A model generated the notes under the pieces. It saw only the letters and a list, made by a program, of their open reading frames with translations, ran no database searches and was not told the origin of the DNA. The position numbers and the translations under genes are program-made. DNA of 64,000 nt from Priapulus caudatus (Eukaryota; Priapulida; Priapulimorpha; Priapulimorphida; Priapulidae): NCBI RefSeq assembly GCF_000485595.1, contig NW_014577253.1, forward strand, positions 290,208-354,207, given 5' to 3'. Below are positions 1-12,857 of the stretch, piece by piece; the stretch's first letter is position 1; each line of letters begins with the position of its first letter.

Positions 1-110
1 CGTGTATCTGAACACATTTGGGACTAACAGGGTTTACTAGAATCTCACCACTCCACCACAGAGTCACCGCAGTAGACGTTAGATGAGCGCTGTCGCTCCG
101 CGGCACTTGT
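1..110 (-). mobile_element. Dispersed 'R' element, 5' end (copy R1)
   Basis: Reverse complement of the first ~110 bases of the element at 39291-40489. They share the terminal ACAAGTGCCGC, the GCTCATCT block and the following ~70 bases with a few mismatches. The element end lies at 110 and the body runs off the left edge. It sits in an intron of the TGFBRAP1-like gene. Other copies start at 13538, 28431, 39291 and 51289. Confidence 0.75.
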
Positions 111-677
111 TTCTTCTTCTTTTTCTAATTATTGTTCTTTATCGGCTCCCTTTTCTTCTTTATTCTCCTTTGCTTCCTTCTTTTCATGTTCTTCTCTTTT
201 CTCTTCTTGCTTCATATTCATTGTCAATATTATTGTGCTCCATAGATCTTCACTGTGAAGATAGCCACTTACGATCTTTGACATTGTGATGTGGCAATGT
301 AATTAAGTTTAAACATTTAACTTAAACTGATACTTATTCATACCAATGCACAAACATTCAATTTTTGCCTTGGTAGCAATGAGGTGACCTAATTTGTGTG
401 TAGTATGTATGCACATGAATAAAAACGTTTGCAGCGTAATCATAACCATGGAAATGTGCATAGATTTCAAGATCAAGAAAAATTAATGAATAATCATTTA
501 AAAAATCAAATTAAAAGTTTTATTAATATTTTTGATGCCATTCTATGAGGAGTTTGCATTCCAATGCATTGCTATTGATGCGCTGTGATCAGATTTATTT
601 TAGACTGGTATTTAAATACATTCATTTAAGTATCAGCATGCAAGTGTTAAATTCCCTGTTGTGTGTTTTTCTTGCAG
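111..677 (+). other. Intron of TGFBRAP1-like gene (3' part)
   Basis: No coding exon is visible. Positions 110-230 are pyrimidine-rich (CTTCTT-type); the rest is AT-rich. The intron ends in a good acceptor at 672-677 (TTGCAG). Confidence 0.6.
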
Positions 678-759
678 TAATACAGAGACAGCGAAAGCCT
701 TAATGGAAGCTGCGATTAGTCTGTTGAACAGTAGCAAGGCAGAGTTTGACGGAGCAGAG
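678..759 (+). CDS. TGFBRAP1: TGFBRAP1-like, third-last exon
   Basis: An 82-nt internal exon between a TTGCAG acceptor and a GTAATG donor. The first base completes the previous codon, then 27 codons read NTETAKALMEAAISLLNSS and on through KAEFDGAE. The motif A-x-x-LLN....FD.A(E/Q) directly before the VL-L-P segment matches the C-terminal region of vertebrate TGFBRAP1 (Vps3-like CORVET subunit). Ends in phase 0. The 5' exons (CNH domain, clathrin heavy-chain-like repeats) are outside the window. Confidence 0.85.
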
Positions 760-1113
760 GTAATGACATCCAGGGGTGTCTAGGTCAGAAATAACGTTGC
801 TTGCAAACTGGTTACTTACCTCTTTGTTAGGGATGAATAGGAAATTACTGAGACACTGATGAGTATGAATGCATCGAGTAAACTTTATACAGTTATATCA
901 ACTTACAGTTATTGTCATGTAGAAAAATACATTCTACGTGCATAAGTATAAATACTGACCAACATAATCTTGTCGTTGAATCCTCTGTGTTTGCATGCAT
1001 ACGTGCGCTTGTTAAAGTTATATGCAATCATCACTTATATGTGCGATGTCCATCACCATATATGTGTTTGTAAGGCAGCCATGTTTAATTAGGTTAACCT
1101 ACCTAACTTGCAG

Positions 1114-1304
1114 GTGCTGAGGCTCATTCCAGAGGATTGGCCGATATCTCTCGTGCGACAGTTTCTGGTGCGTACGGTTCGCAGGAGCCAGCATGAATGC
1201 CGGATGAAGCTCGTAGAACAAGCACTAGCACAGGGTGCAAGGGCCGGGGCTGAAGTTGCGACAGCCTCCGTGATGAACCGAAGTGAGATCGTGACTGAGG
1301 ACAG
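1114..1304 (+). CDS. TGFBRAP1: TGFBRAP1-like, penultimate exon
   Basis: A 191-nt exon between a TTGCAG acceptor and a GTGAGT donor, phase 0 to phase 2. It encodes VLRLIPEDWPISLVRQFL followed by a basic helical stretch (R-T-V-R-R-S-Q-H). This is the Vps39/TGFBRAP1 family layout: a V-L-x-L-(I/L)-P-x-x-W segment, then F-L-x-x-x-(V/M)-R-x-S-x-H. The W in PEDW and the S-x-H-x-x-R spacing fit TGFBRAP1 better than VPS39. In cells this region is part of the C-terminal superhelix that links the tether to the class C core. ~350-nt and ~275-nt introns flank it. Confidence 0.88.
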
Positions 1305-1579
1305 GTGAGTAACACAAGTAGCAATGCATTTACCAATTTTTTATTGTCAGGAGAATGTAGAGTCAAACTCGTGTGATAAAAACACGTGATGATTTATCAT
1401 GCAGACATGTTACATGACAGAGAAGACTTACAGTGTTTCTGAAATTAGTGTAATTCAATAGAAAAAGTATACACTTGGTGTTAGTATTCTTTTTCCAATC
1501 AGAAATGCACATATAATGTGCATATCCAGCCTTAAATGGATGTCACGTAATATTTTTTGTTCTTTTTGCTTAAATCCAG

Positions 1580-1796
1580 GTGCTGTGCTGTGTGCCATAA
1601 ACCTTTCAGAGATCCACAGTTTCTGAGGTATCCGAATGGTATAGTCTCCCACATACACTGCTCTAACCATCGGCACATTTGCCCTGTCACTGGCAAATTG
1701 TTCAAAGTGATACTGCCACACCCAAGGTCAGGATCACCTACAAAGACTACTAGTTTTCAGTCATCAGTCACCAAACCGCAAATTCGCGAATCTTGA
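1580..1796 (+). CDS. TGFBRAP1: TGFBRAP1-like, terminal exon with zinc-binding C-terminus
   Basis: Acceptor AAATCCAG at 1572-1579, stop TGA at 1794-1796; 217 nt, 71 residues plus stop. It carries the C-terminal RING-like signature C-C-A-V-C-H-K-P-F, then F-L-R-Y-P-N-G, then H-x-H-C and H-R-H-x-C-P. The spacing CxxC...RYPNG...H.HC is the hallmark of the Vps39/TGFBRAP1 C-terminal zinc domain, and DPQFLRYPNG resembles the TGFBRAP1 version closely. TGFBRAP1 (yeast Vps3) is a Rab5-side subunit of the CORVET endosomal tethering complex and was first described as a TGF-beta receptor-associated protein. The tail after the zinc motif continues for ~25 residues and is not conserved in my reading. Confidence 0.92.
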
Positions 1797-2416
1797 CCGG
1801 TGTGGTCTGTTAGTGACACAGTGTATATAGCAATGTGGACAGACCTCGAAAAAAGTATGAGCGTAGAGCTACGAAAAAAGCAAGCAAACGTTGGTGATAT
1901 AACAGTGTTAGTCAGTAGTGCAACGTGTAAAGGCTGCGGTGCATGCTGAGCTCTCTCAGGCTAAGACAAAGCTAATCTTGTGTAAATGTGTGAAATATTC
2001 AGTGTAGATACACCTCGTACGCATAGATTCATGGTATTACACGTGTACTATACAGACTATGCGCTAAGTGTGTACACTTTATAAGCCACATTGCCTTCAA
2101 TGATAGCTAGAGCTAGTAGTTCTTCCACGTAAAATTTTGCCATCGTGCATCACCCCAATTACATCTCACTCTCTCATTGATTTTCACTTTCACATAAAAG
2201 GTCACTGCTACATAATGAAAATTGTGCCCCGAGCAAAATGTGCAAATATGGATTTCATTAATGAATAGAATGACGATATTAAAGTTCATGATATATAGAA
2301 ATACCAGACATACAGCTTATTTCGAACATGGTAATCAAAAGGAAAAGCTCAGCCTACCTCAGTGCAATGCAATTTTTAACTGTGATCTATTGTGTTTAAG
2401 ACTTTTTTTTAACGAA

Positions 2417-2422
2417 AATAAA
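2417..2422 (+). terminator. Candidate poly(A) signal for TGFBRAP1-like gene
   Basis: Canonical AATAAA about 620 nt downstream of the stop codon, in AT-rich sequence. It is the first AATAAA after the stop that I can see on this strand. The implied 3' UTR (1797 to ~2440) contains nothing else notable. Confidence 0.5.
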
Positions 2423-2587
2423 ATTTACTTTCCTCCGGTATAGTAAAAGTAGCTTTATAGTGAACATCAATAGAAGGGCTAAAACTTTATTTTTAACATT
2501 GAAGCGGTTCCAGAGTTGTTTAATTGATGCTGATATTTGTGTGCCAGAACCATGTGATGCTGAGTGGAAATCGATCTATTTATAATT

Positions 2588-2655
2588 ACTGCTTGCTCTA
2601 TTCCAAGATATATAGATATGCGGTCTATATAATATCTTGGAATAGAGCAAGCAGT
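2588..2655. repeat. Inverted repeat, 24-bp arms
   Basis: Arms 2588-2611 and 2632-2655 are exact reverse complements, beginning ACTGCTTGCTCTATTCC. The 20-bp loop is AT-rich. It resembles a MITE remnant, but no clear target duplication is seen and its ends differ from the CARGAG family found elsewhere in the window. Confidence 0.8.
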
Positions 2656-2659
2656 ATTG

Positions 2660-4930
2660 ATAGATAGATATGCTCTGAGCGGCTCTTTATATAGTACAAT
2701 CGATTAGCACCAAGGCAATCAGTTGCCACGCACAATCAACGTTTTCAATTAGCAGACTGAGAGGGTGAGAGAACTTAAATAAAAAAAGGTGACGTCAAGC
2801 TCAACGTGCCAAATCGCATCGGTTCACTGGCGTTTGGTATTTGTCTTGCGGTATGCTACGGTAGCTGCGTGGCTTGGCTATACGCGATGCAGGACGTTAT
2901 GCGTGCGGTTATGCGATTATATTTCCTGACATGCGTATCATGTGTCATGTAATCTGTTGTATTTTTTGCGAGTTGTTCGTAATCGTGTTTATGGCCGTGA
3001 CTATTTTCATCGTAAGACTATTATCGATTTTGTATATATTAAATATATATAAGAATGAGCTGTACTTATACCAAAAGTGGGCCGTTTTCATTATGTTTTG
3101 ACCACACCAACATTGAAATATAACACTCACACTGTGAAAAATAATCATGTGATGAATTAAAAAATACATATTAACAATGTTATTACATGTTTATGTCGTA
3201 TAATCATTAATCGTGAATTGCTGGCATTGCCAATAACTGTGATATTGGCGGGTGCTAACAAAGGAAATGCATTCTTTTGTCTTGGAAGCAGAAATTTCAT
3301 AGAGTGGCTTGAGAAAAATTCGTCTGCCGCAGATGGAATTTCAGTGCTAGTCTCATTTGTAGAAATAATTATAACGCAGTGCGTTTTCTGATATATTATA
3401 CGATACAAACAAAACCTGAACGTGTTTGATGGTTAAAAATGTGGGTCTTTTTCAATAAGATCGAAATAAGTCCGGTGAAAATTCATGATGTAGGCCTTAT
3501 CAGGAGTGTTTAATATAGAGATCTCTATAGAATCTATATTATACACTCCTGATGTAATCATATCCCAGGAATTACGTGAACAAAGTAATTATGCAACGTA
3601 TTGCGTTATTTTTCACAATTTAATATACTATAATACAGTAATTGTTAAATTAACCTTAGGTACTCATTAATTACGTAATCGTGTACTCTAACATGTTTAC
3701 TCGATATTAATTTGAAATTGTTTTCCACGAATTGACGATGAAGGAAACCTTATTTTGCAGATATTCCTGCACTTTGGAACTATGGAACTATGACAATGTG
3801 TGACAATTACTGATGTATGGTTCAATCGTTTACTGTTGGCCATATCGTACTCAGAATGATTTTTACCGCGGTAAAAATAATGGAGTTGGAAAACATGTGA
3901 GTTTCCTCGATCTAGTGCCGCCGTGTATGAAATCTCTCACGCCGTATTTGCCTACAACTAATTTTAATTAAATTGCGCTATTTAAAAACACGTCATACCG
4001 AAGCCATGTGTAGTACCTTGTACGATGTCGTTTTAATGATCGCCGAGTAATAGCCGACAATCAATTACGATCGTAACGAGTAACTGCCGATGACGTCAAT
4101 GGCGGTGTCTGCTGACGCACGTGCTACTTTGTCGTCTAATCACATACGTTGACATAGAGATGGATATTCATGCACCCTATTCATGTTCTAGTGGCTTTAC
4201 GTGTCTGCATTTTGGGGACGCTTTATCTTCGTGTAGTTATTACGTTACACGTCCTACACGTGGGACGTAGTTGTGTGTGCTTATAGCCTACGTGCTCGCG
4301 AACCGAACACGTCTGTTTATGTGTGTAGGTGGCGTGGCTATGGATGTGTGAGCGATGCTTGCATGTACCATATATGTGCTATGTAATTATTACCCAAATC
4401 AATTAGAACGAACAGAATATTTTTGATCAAAAATTATCGATAGCGTTATTACTACACGATATTATCTAACTTATATTTATATTATTTTACTTTTATATCA
4501 CAAAGCTTATTAACTAAATGTATTATTATATATTTTACGATTCAGTCCACAAAGATTTACAGGCGAATAGGATTGGTTTATAATTTGCTTGTGTATTTAT
4601 TTTGGTAATCCTTATTGAAGCGTGCCAAAGAAATAGTTACTGCGAAGAAATAATAAATATGTTAAAATAATCACGAGTTATGACGATCATCTCATTATGA
4701 CACTCATGACGATTGGATGCTAGCGTGCAAGGAGTTGATTGAGCCTAGCGACACGTAACCCTTCGCTCTGCAACAGGGCCTCCTAGATAATTGGTCGCAA
4801 TCCGTTGCATTTTGACTAAATATTTTCCGGCGATACCTACTAGATTTCCCTATGACCATTCCCCACCATAACAACAACTCGCTTTGCTTCCTGGTGCAAG
4901 CGATATTGTGCGTGTGAGTCCACCGCGCCG
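2660..4930. other. Intergenic, no gene seen
   Basis: AT-rich sequence without plausible exons; short open frames only, none recognisable. It contains one hairpin element (3501-3551). Confidence 0.5.
3501..3551. mobile_element. Hairpin mini-element (E1)
   Basis: Begins CAGGAGTGTTTAATATAG and ends with the near reverse complement ...TATTATACACTCCTG. Same subfamily as 56865-56902. No matching 7-bp flanks (GCCTTAT versus ATGTAAT), so this copy is old or its flanks were rearranged. Confidence 0.65.
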
Positions 4931-4938
4931 TGTGTGGC

Positions 4939-4940
<2 letters not shown>

Positions 4941-4981
<41 letters not shown>
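4941..4981. repeat. (GT)n microsatellite
   Basis: About 20 GT units. A G-rich low-complexity run follows at 5067-5090, and loosely GTGC/GCGTG-rich sequence continues to ~5730. The open frames across it (for example 4704-5180 minus) are repeat translations, not genes. Confidence 0.95.
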
Positions 4982-5739
4982 TGGTGTAATGATGTGCTGC
5001 GTATAGTAGGTAGCGTGGGCGCTGAGGCGTGGAGAGCGAGGCGTCAGAGCATGGGCGTGATACAGCGGGGGGGGGGGAGGGGGGGGGCGCGCACGGGTAG
5101 GGTTCACCCAGGACCCAACGGCTCCTCCATGCTGGAACGGCACGGTAGGGCAGCAATAAACGCATCGAAAGGGAGAACAAACGCCGGTTGCTAATTCAAA
5201 AAATCTTCCCTGGGAGAGGCCTCCGACAGTCCCCCTCATTTCGCGTGCGTCAGCAAATTGTTTGGAGATTACGGTGAGACCCCCCCGGGACGCAAAACTC
5301 TCTCATTCTTCGGTCTTGTTACACTTTCGGACGCTAATCAACTGGTACAATAAATCCTAAGTAATCATAACGCACCCGGGCTGGGTTACGTTGTGTGCGT
5401 GCGTGTGGGGTCGATTGTGCGTCAGCGTGCGTGGGAGCGGTTAATTGTGAGGCGTTGCTGAATGGCGTGCGAAGAGCGTTAAACTGTGTGTGCGTGTAAT
5501 GTTACGATTTTGCGGCGTTTAGCGTAGTCGTCGCGTTTAATGCGTGCGTGCGTGTTGAGAATGGTGTACGTGATGAGTTACGAGTGGGCTAGCGTATGCT
5601 GTGCAGTGCGTTGACTTTTAATGTGAATTTAATGCGTGTGCAGCGCGTTAAGTGTGTGTGCGCATGTGCTGAGATTGCGTGCGCGCGTGTGTGTGCGTGG
5701 CGTTGGCGTGTATAGTTAGCGTGTGTCTGATGTAAACTG

Positions 5740-6330
5740 AATGGCGGTTAGCAAAATCATCTCTGTACCTTCTGTAAGCTTTGTATAATTTTAAATTTCT
5801 ATACATTCTTTTATACTATTTTAATATAATTATATTTTTATTTCAAATTAATTCGTAATAACATATATATAGTTTATATCACTAAATTACCATGGTGGAA
5901 ATAATGAGAAGGCTTTATAGTCCAGCAAAAAGAGGAGGGGTCAGTAGACCTACCATAGATGTTCTGTGCCTGTGGAGTCTCCTCTGGAACCTGGTTACTT
6001 TCATGTGAGTTAGTAAAAATAAGTGTATACATGTGTCATGAGAAATGAGACTTCCGTACTTCATCCGCATTCTTACTTCATAGCACTCACGAACATTTCG
6101 CAGCGTTGTGAGCATTCGGGGTCCTGTCGTGGCTGCATATAGAGGGCAGCACGAGCATGGATTTGTTCGAGCAACTAATCATTTGCGAAGTACTTCCTCT
6201 GCCCAGACGATTCGTTCATTTTGGACATTCGGGTACAAGTCAATCAATATTTTAGTTTTAGTAAGGGATATAACGGGCGTAGAAGAGAGCGAATGCCGGA
6301 ATGGGAAGTGAGGCATAAGATGAATAAAGA
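5740..6330. other. Intergenic, no gene seen
   Basis: AT-rich to 5880, then mixed sequence. No exon or homologous motif recognised. Confidence 0.4.
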
Positions 6331-6332
6331 CA

Positions 6333-6371
6333 GAGAAGAGAGAGAGAGAAGAGAGAGAAGAAGTAGAGAGA

Positions 6372-6422
<51 letters not shown>

Positions 6423-6438
6423 CAGAGAGAGACAGAGA
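6333..6438. repeat. (GA)n microsatellite
   Basis: Nearly pure GA/AGAG tract with a few AAG interruptions. A 133-codon open frame begins inside it (6439-6840 plus), but it has no recognisable domain and highly charged repeat-derived ends. Confidence 0.95.
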
Positions 6439-6961
6439 ATGAGTGAACGAGCGAATAAGCGTACAAACATCAGGAGCAAACATGCAAGTGAAAGCGAGGA
6501 AGATAGAGTGAGGGCGAGAGCGAGCGAAACTTACGAGCTAGTTCGATATTTCTCTGAGAATAGGATAAGGACCGTAAAATATGACAGTGTAAGAGTAGGC
6601 GAATGTGAACTGTTGGGTGATCCCTACGATCACAGAATGGCCTTCAATGAATACATCTCCGGCATAGTGAGTTCATGCCTGACCGCGGAAGAGGTGAAGG
6701 CGAGCCGCCACGCCTTGCGCGCCTCTACCTACGCTCTAATGGTGCTCCGTGATTCTTTCACATTCCACTGCAAACCCCCTTCCTTTCCGCTTCCTATACT
6801 CGTAGTAAAATCCGCTATATATCTTAAACTTTTGTACTGATATATCGCTATACGGTTTATATATACTCATTTATATTATCAGGGGTAGATATAATGACAA
6901 AAATTCTCTGACAAATTTAACAGATCATCAACTATGAGACATTCATCAACTATTTACTGAC

Positions 6962-7252
6962 GCTAATAGGGTCTATGTCCCCCAGGTTACTGCCGGAACG
7001 TACCCTGGGTACGGTCCGGTATACAGTAACGTACCCTGGTAACTATTTGATATGGTTAGGGTTAGGGTTAGGTTTAAGGTTAGGGTTAGGGTTAGGGTTA
7101 GGGAGTAGGCGTAGGCGACTCCCTAGACTCGTAGTGGAGTAGGCGAGGTACGGTCCGGCATATTAGATAGTACCAGGGTACGTTCCGGTATACCGGACCG
7201 TACCCAGGGTATACGTTCCGGCAGTACCCTGGGGGACATAGACCCTCTCAGC
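6962..7252. mobile_element. TIR element with internal telomeric repeats (T1)
   Basis: A 291-bp element whose ends are inverted repeats of ~55 bp (6962-7023 against 7190-7252; shared core AGGGTCTATGTCCCCCAGG). It is flanked by an exact 9-bp duplication TTTACTGAC at 6953-6961 and 7253-7261. The interior (7055-7104) is (TTAGGG)n with a few variants. No coding capacity. A 9-bp duplication with long TIRs is typical of Mutator/foldback-type transposition. Confidence 0.85.
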
Positions 7253-7489
7253 TTTACTGACGGTTGATGCATTTTGATTTAGATTTTAGCTAGGTCAGAA
7301 ACTGCAACTTATCCCTACTTTGCACTTTCCTTCCGAAAAGCTTTATGATTTTGCTATGCATGATGATGACGTATCATGATTTTTGTGTTTTTGTGTGTAT
7401 TTATTTGCGTTACTTTCCTTATTTCCTGAGAACGCTCGCACGAACGCCGAAATACAGCTAGTAACAAGATAAATGAATCCATCACACAC

Positions 7490-7492
<3 letters not shown>

Positions 7493-7561
<69 letters not shown>

Positions 7562-7650
7562 TATATATATATATATATATATATAATGCACGGATATGTG
7601 TGTGTGCGTGCGTGCGTGCGTGCGTGCGTGTGTGTGCGTGTGCGTGTCCG
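7493..7650. repeat. (AT)n then (GTGC)n compound microsatellite
   Basis: (TA)n at 7493-7585, interrupted once, then GTGT/GCGTGCGTG to 7650. Confidence 0.95.
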
Positions 7651-7941
7651 TGTCAATCGAATATGGCATGGACACGAATGAGTGATTATACTCTGATATG
7701 TTAGCGCAGACGATGGGTAAGCCTACACGTGTGAATCGGCCACTCACGGATGCACGAAAACGTGTCGGAATTCATACTACAATGGCATCGAAGAATTGCG
7801 GAAATGGTCGTGAATGGAAATGGGTCTACCTGTCTTTGTATATGCGCATAGTATTTTTACCTTGGGTATTCAAGCACTACGTGTCGTATGATGATGCCGC
7901 ACTCGAGTGCCAACATTGATGAATGCTGCATGCGATTACAT

Positions 7942-7971
7942 CAGGAGTCTATCAATATTGATAGACTCCTG
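7942..7971. mobile_element. Hairpin mini-element (E2), 30-bp perfect palindrome
   Basis: CAGGAGTCTATCAAT followed directly by its exact reverse complement. Flanked by an exact 7-bp duplication ATTACAT (7935-7941 and 7972-7978). The copy at 39040-39069 differs by one base and has a different 7-bp duplication. Confidence 0.85.
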
Positions 7972-7999
7972 ATTACATTGTGGAAATATAAAGACACAC

Positions 8000-8494
8000 T
8001 TCGAAATTTGTGTACGTGCGTCAACTGTGTTTATTTCGCTGCGTTATAGTACGGCACAGAAGTACATCTCCTACGTCTGAGTTAGCCTAGTTGAGCTTCG
8101 ACTTTGTCCTCATCTTACGACGGCATCCCGGCGTTGTATGCCTGGAGTCTCTGTACAGTACTTCGAAACAAACTGGATTGTAGTACGTTACGCTGCGTGG
8201 TCACATTTTCGACGTTGTATATCATATAAATACGATCGCCAGAACTGGCATCTGGCTGGACCATCCACAGAGCGGCCGCGGGCAATGCTGCCAGTACGAT
8301 GTTGGTATTGGTAGTAAATAGGGGGTTTCTCTTTGGTGCGCGTCTATTTTTCTAACGAGTTCCTTAGGAGTTAGGATACCCTTCATACCTAAAACTGGGG
8401 TCCTACGCGCGCCGCGCATAACACATACGCAGTGCGACGTACGATATATATCCTATCAAGAACTAATAATACCTAAGGTACACACATAAGGTGT
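8000..8494. other. Intergenic, no gene seen
   Basis: Mixed sequence with short open frames only. Nothing recognised. Confidence 0.4.
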
Positions 8495-8740
8495 ACACTA
8501 TATATATAAGTGTAAGCGTACAACAGTGCACGCCGCGAGAGCAATGGCCGCCTGCAGCGTATATGCTTGCACGTAGGACTTGGACGGAATTTACAGGAAA
8601 CTGTCGGCAATAATAGGTGAAAGAGAGTATAGAAACATTAAGAATTTGGTAGATGGTAAATAGATTTCGTATTTAGTTAGCATTATATTTTATTGAAACG
8701 CTTCAAGAGCCTGTGTGTAGGATGCGCGCAAGCGTGTAGC
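8495..8740 (+). repeat. Divergent dispersed repeat copy
   Basis: Matches 20085-20300 and 27000-27200 over GGAATTTACAGG, GTGAAAGAGAGTA and AGAAACATTAAG blocks, with substitutions and indels. In those two places it forms the right arm of a larger palindrome; here only one arm is present. Confidence 0.7.
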
Positions 8741-8749
8741 GTATGAAGT

Positions 8750-11140
8750 CGATTAATTTTGAAGTGTCAATGCGAATGCACCACTTTCATCCGATTTCAA
8801 TTTCACACGATGACCTTGCGATATTTCATGACCCAACAATAACATAATGCGAGGACAAAGTTCTTTTAGGCGTGTTTTTTTGTCGCCTGAACTTGTGCTA
8901 ATCCACCGGATTCTGCCTCTCCGTTGAATTTTTTTGGCAGGATACTGTAGTGTTGCCATTGCAAAATAATTTACGTGATCATCCGAGTCATGGGGGAATT
9001 AAGTCCATATTGTTGAGAGCCATGTTTTCACACATTAAGAACATTCTGTCCTGACCGAGGTTTCACGCTTCGCAGTGAACGCGACGCCCGCATAACAGGA
9101 GTAGTTGGCATTACCACCCCGAGCGGGGTTATCACGGAATTGAATCGAATAATTGGTACAATCACTAACAAAATAAGGAAAAGAGCCACGATCTTCTGAT
9201 TAAATTTAATTATATATATATTTATATCTGTTATTATAAATTCCATTTTAGAAATCGTTGCTTGACACAGTGCAGTTCAACGAACTCGCATATATAACCA
9301 CGTGCTAAGCGGCGACAGCTATAAAGCAATATAGTCAAAAATACCGATGCAATCACGCGAGAAATCACGAGCTAATCACGCTTGCAACACTACTAAATAT
9401 CCAGAATGAAACTACCCGATGACGGTACGATCAGCCGATGTCTACGTGGGGACACTATAAAACGCTAGTGCTGCACGCCCAACAAGCACGCCAAATGTCT
9501 GCATCTAAATCAAATATAGTGACATTAGTCATGACAACTACACTAATATTGCAAGATTATTAACCTGAGATATAGATTTATATATTTATTAACGTATGTG
9601 TAGCCAAGTGATACACAGTGCATTTTACTGCGCGAACCATCCTGTCACGACAAATACACGTGTTTAGCTTTAATTCAATATTATTCATAAAGGAATCGGT
9701 AAATCATAGACAATTAATCAGAAAACTATATGCTTGCGTTGCGGTCATTCAATTTGTGACAATCCCCTGAAATACTACTACACCGAGCAAGCGAGTAAAT
9801 CAAGCCTTCACTGCTGCTACGCGGCTTTCTCGTGATCACGTGTCGTTTTCCCGCGTACTCGCGAAGGAATGCCGTACATTCGTAGCACTCGCGAATACTA
9901 TCCTCACGAGTACGTTCCGTAAATTCACCGCCTGCTCATTTCTGAGACAGAGCGACGGGATACAAATCTTTCCCTTTGTCACGACACCTAAACGTAATAA
10001 TTTCACGCTAATCTGCACCTACTGCGACATAACCTCCACTTGGTCCACCACTAACAATGTGAACGTTACTGTAATGGAATCATCAAATTTCAATGGAAAT
10101 ATATTACCTGTTAATAAGGCCCTCGGAAATGGTATTCCGATAAGAGCAACGATAGGAATGATAACTTTACCACAAGCTAGGAATGTTAATTAAGGAATAA
10201 ATTTCTTTCATGAGTAGCATATAGAGGTCTATACTAAAGGATGCTAAATAACAGCAAATTCCCGAACAAATACTGAAATTGACTACTTTACAACACCCCA
10301 CAAGCGCAAACGCCTTTCTTCGTAAATCTGGCAGCCCAGCAGAGTTAAACTGATGACAGATTGACTTAAACCTATCGGTACTAAAATATACAAACATGGA
10401 AGGGATTGAAAGGAACGGTGTATGGGGCGGTAAATAAAACTACGAATACAAAATGGGTATACAATTATGTTTAACGGGTAATTAATATGCCACTCCGATC
10501 CAAAATGTAACCGCATGAACTATGGTGGGTACATCACAAAAATAGTTTGCACCAATTTGTTTCTACATGTCCTTTAAAAATATACGACTCGTCTTAGTTA
10601 TCCACACATAAACCTTCCTGTTATCCATGCTCATGCCACGACGCTCCAAAGACAATACACGTGTTGTGAGTGTTTACACTGGCTACTTCTGTCGCACTCG
10701 CAGACGCTGTAATCTGCGGGCGTCCTCGCCTACAGGGTCAAATAAGTACACTGCACGTCCAAAGGTTCGATCAAGTGGAAAACTACTGTACATGAGCCGT
10801 AGCGAGACAGCCATGTCTGCAGACACGCGAATTTCAATGTTTTTGCTGTTAGACTACTGTCATATGGTATCCGACGGTAGTAACCGCTAAACGACCGCCG
10901 AAAACCTCAAAAACGTCAGTTTTCACGGACGCGCTACCTGCCAGTTCAACCATACACCTGAATCTTCTAAACTATACACGTGCCTCCCTACACTGGGCGC
11001 GAGTTGTTCGATTCAGCCTGCTTGGCTACACTGCGCGTAGTACTACTAACGCGTAATATAACGGCATAATTCAGCCAGAGTAACGACGATACAGGTCAAT
11101 TATAGAGGATCTCCCACCACCCGCGCACGATACCAACCTG
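8750..11140. other. Intergenic, no gene seen
   Basis: Long stretch without recognisable exon. The open frames at 9840-10193 (plus) and 10627-10890 (plus) have no familiar motif or splice context. No clear inverted or tandem repeat noticed. Confidence 0.4.
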
Positions 11141-11274
<134 letters not shown>

Positions 11275-11279
11275 TGGCC

Positions 11280-12857
11280 CGCTACGCAGGTTGGTAGGGG
11301 GCGCGCAAACCAAGGAGCTCGCTCCGGGGTGAGTAGATATCCATGCTAACCCCACTTTCTAATTGCCAATGCTTCCACAGGCTACATAAGGGGACCTAAG
11401 GCTACCACCAGAAAAATGGTCAACACGTTAGTCTGTCAAATCCTACCACAAATATCCCAATACTTCTACATTTGGCACGCAGTATAGTTTTGGCCTGTGC
11501 ACGTGCTTGAACGACAACACAGGTTAGAATCCGCCAGTTGTAAAGGAACGAAGTTTTGAAGGTTGTAGGTGGCGCATAATATGTGATAGCTTTTGATAAG
11601 ACGAAACACATAACTACATCACAGACAGAAAGTTGCCACTGCAGGTAATAACACCACACCGCTCATTGGTTTTTACTATTACACGATAGGTAACGACATC
11701 AAGTGGCATCAACAACATATCCAGCAGCAATATAAGTACTTACTATATTCGCTACATTACAACGTCATCAGTTCTGTGAATAGTGTTACGGAACAGCGCC
11801 CATTGCCCACAAAACAGTGTTGGCACTGTTTGTTTACAAAATAGTGACATTGTTGCTAGTAGCAGCGTACAACAATAAGCAACGTGGTAGAGTTTGTCTC
11901 AAGCCTTTAGCAAACCCAGAACTAATAATACTGCAATACATAGAAAGTCCTGCTGGAAACGTTATTGCTGCCACTATTTATATGGTCCAATACTTGCATC
12001 TTCACAACCGAAACGCTATAAATTCATTTGCATGCAATTCTCTTGAATATTATAATAGTGGTAATATTTATCGGTGATTATAACAACAGCAAATAAACTT
12101 TACAGCACCGTCTACCTACACTACGTAAGCGTCTATCTGCCTAGCCACCGCAGTAGCAAGACTTTACTCTGCTATTTTCACTTTAACCGAGACTGTCCAG
12201 CGAAATATTTGCATCGCAAATTTACCATCAATGATCACGAGTGTATCTAAATGAGAGAAATTGTATTTTACATGGCGAAAGGGAAATAGGCAATTTCCCT
12301 CAGTGCGAAATGAAGTTGCCACCCGTTTTCGTATGCAAGTGTTATAGATGAGTAATCAATATTTTCCAAGTGAAATTCTTTGCGTTGGGAATTACACACC
12401 GAGCGTGTAAGCACGCAGGGTGTATCTAATCTGCCTGACCACCTTGTTTCTCACTAGAATTGGAGGATACTATTATTCGTAAATTGCGTGCACAGTTCTA
12501 AATACAAGTGCGCGGAAATGCTGTCTTAACTTGGGCGTTTCATTTTACACCGTTCATATGACAATTCTAGTATATTATTTTTTTCACATTTTGTTTTTCC
12601 AGCTAGAGAATGCAAATCTATCTTTCGACCTAGTCGCCATAACTGTGAAAATTTTTCTTAGAATTTCGGTGATTTAAGGCACCTATGCAACATCCAGGAA
12701 CGCGTCCACCGACATAAGGAATACCACCATCTCACGATCTGAATAACTTCATGATTACAGGATGTTCTGGACGGTGGTGCAGTACTTTCCTGCACCTGAT
12801 GATTATGTTAGACATCATGAGAGAGAAGACCTCTGTGTGTAGTTGCCGCCTGGGCTT
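11280..12857. other. Intergenic or 3' UTR of the PDZ gene; no gene seen
   Basis: No exon recognised. On the minus strand, downstream of the PDZ-gene stop at 12858, I see no canonical AATAAA within ~600 bp. The 3' UTR end therefore cannot be placed. Confidence 0.4.

Noticed and set aside
1124-1366. Minus-strand frame over the TGFBRAP1 exon
   Set aside because: Antisense shadow of the real exon at 1114-1304.
1-1796. Assignment of the left gene to VPS39 rather than TGFBRAP1
   Set aside because: Both share the C-terminal zinc domain, but the LLN...FD.A segment, the P-x-x-W spacing and the DPQFLRYPNG-HIHC form fit TGFBRAP1 better.
6439-6840. 133-codon plus-strand frame after the GA repeat
   Set aside because: Begins inside a microsatellite, no recognisable domain, no splice or gene context.
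7055-7104. A true chromosome end because of TTAGGG repeats
   Set aside because: Tracts are short, lie inside inverted repeats with target duplications, and single-copy genes flank them on both sides.
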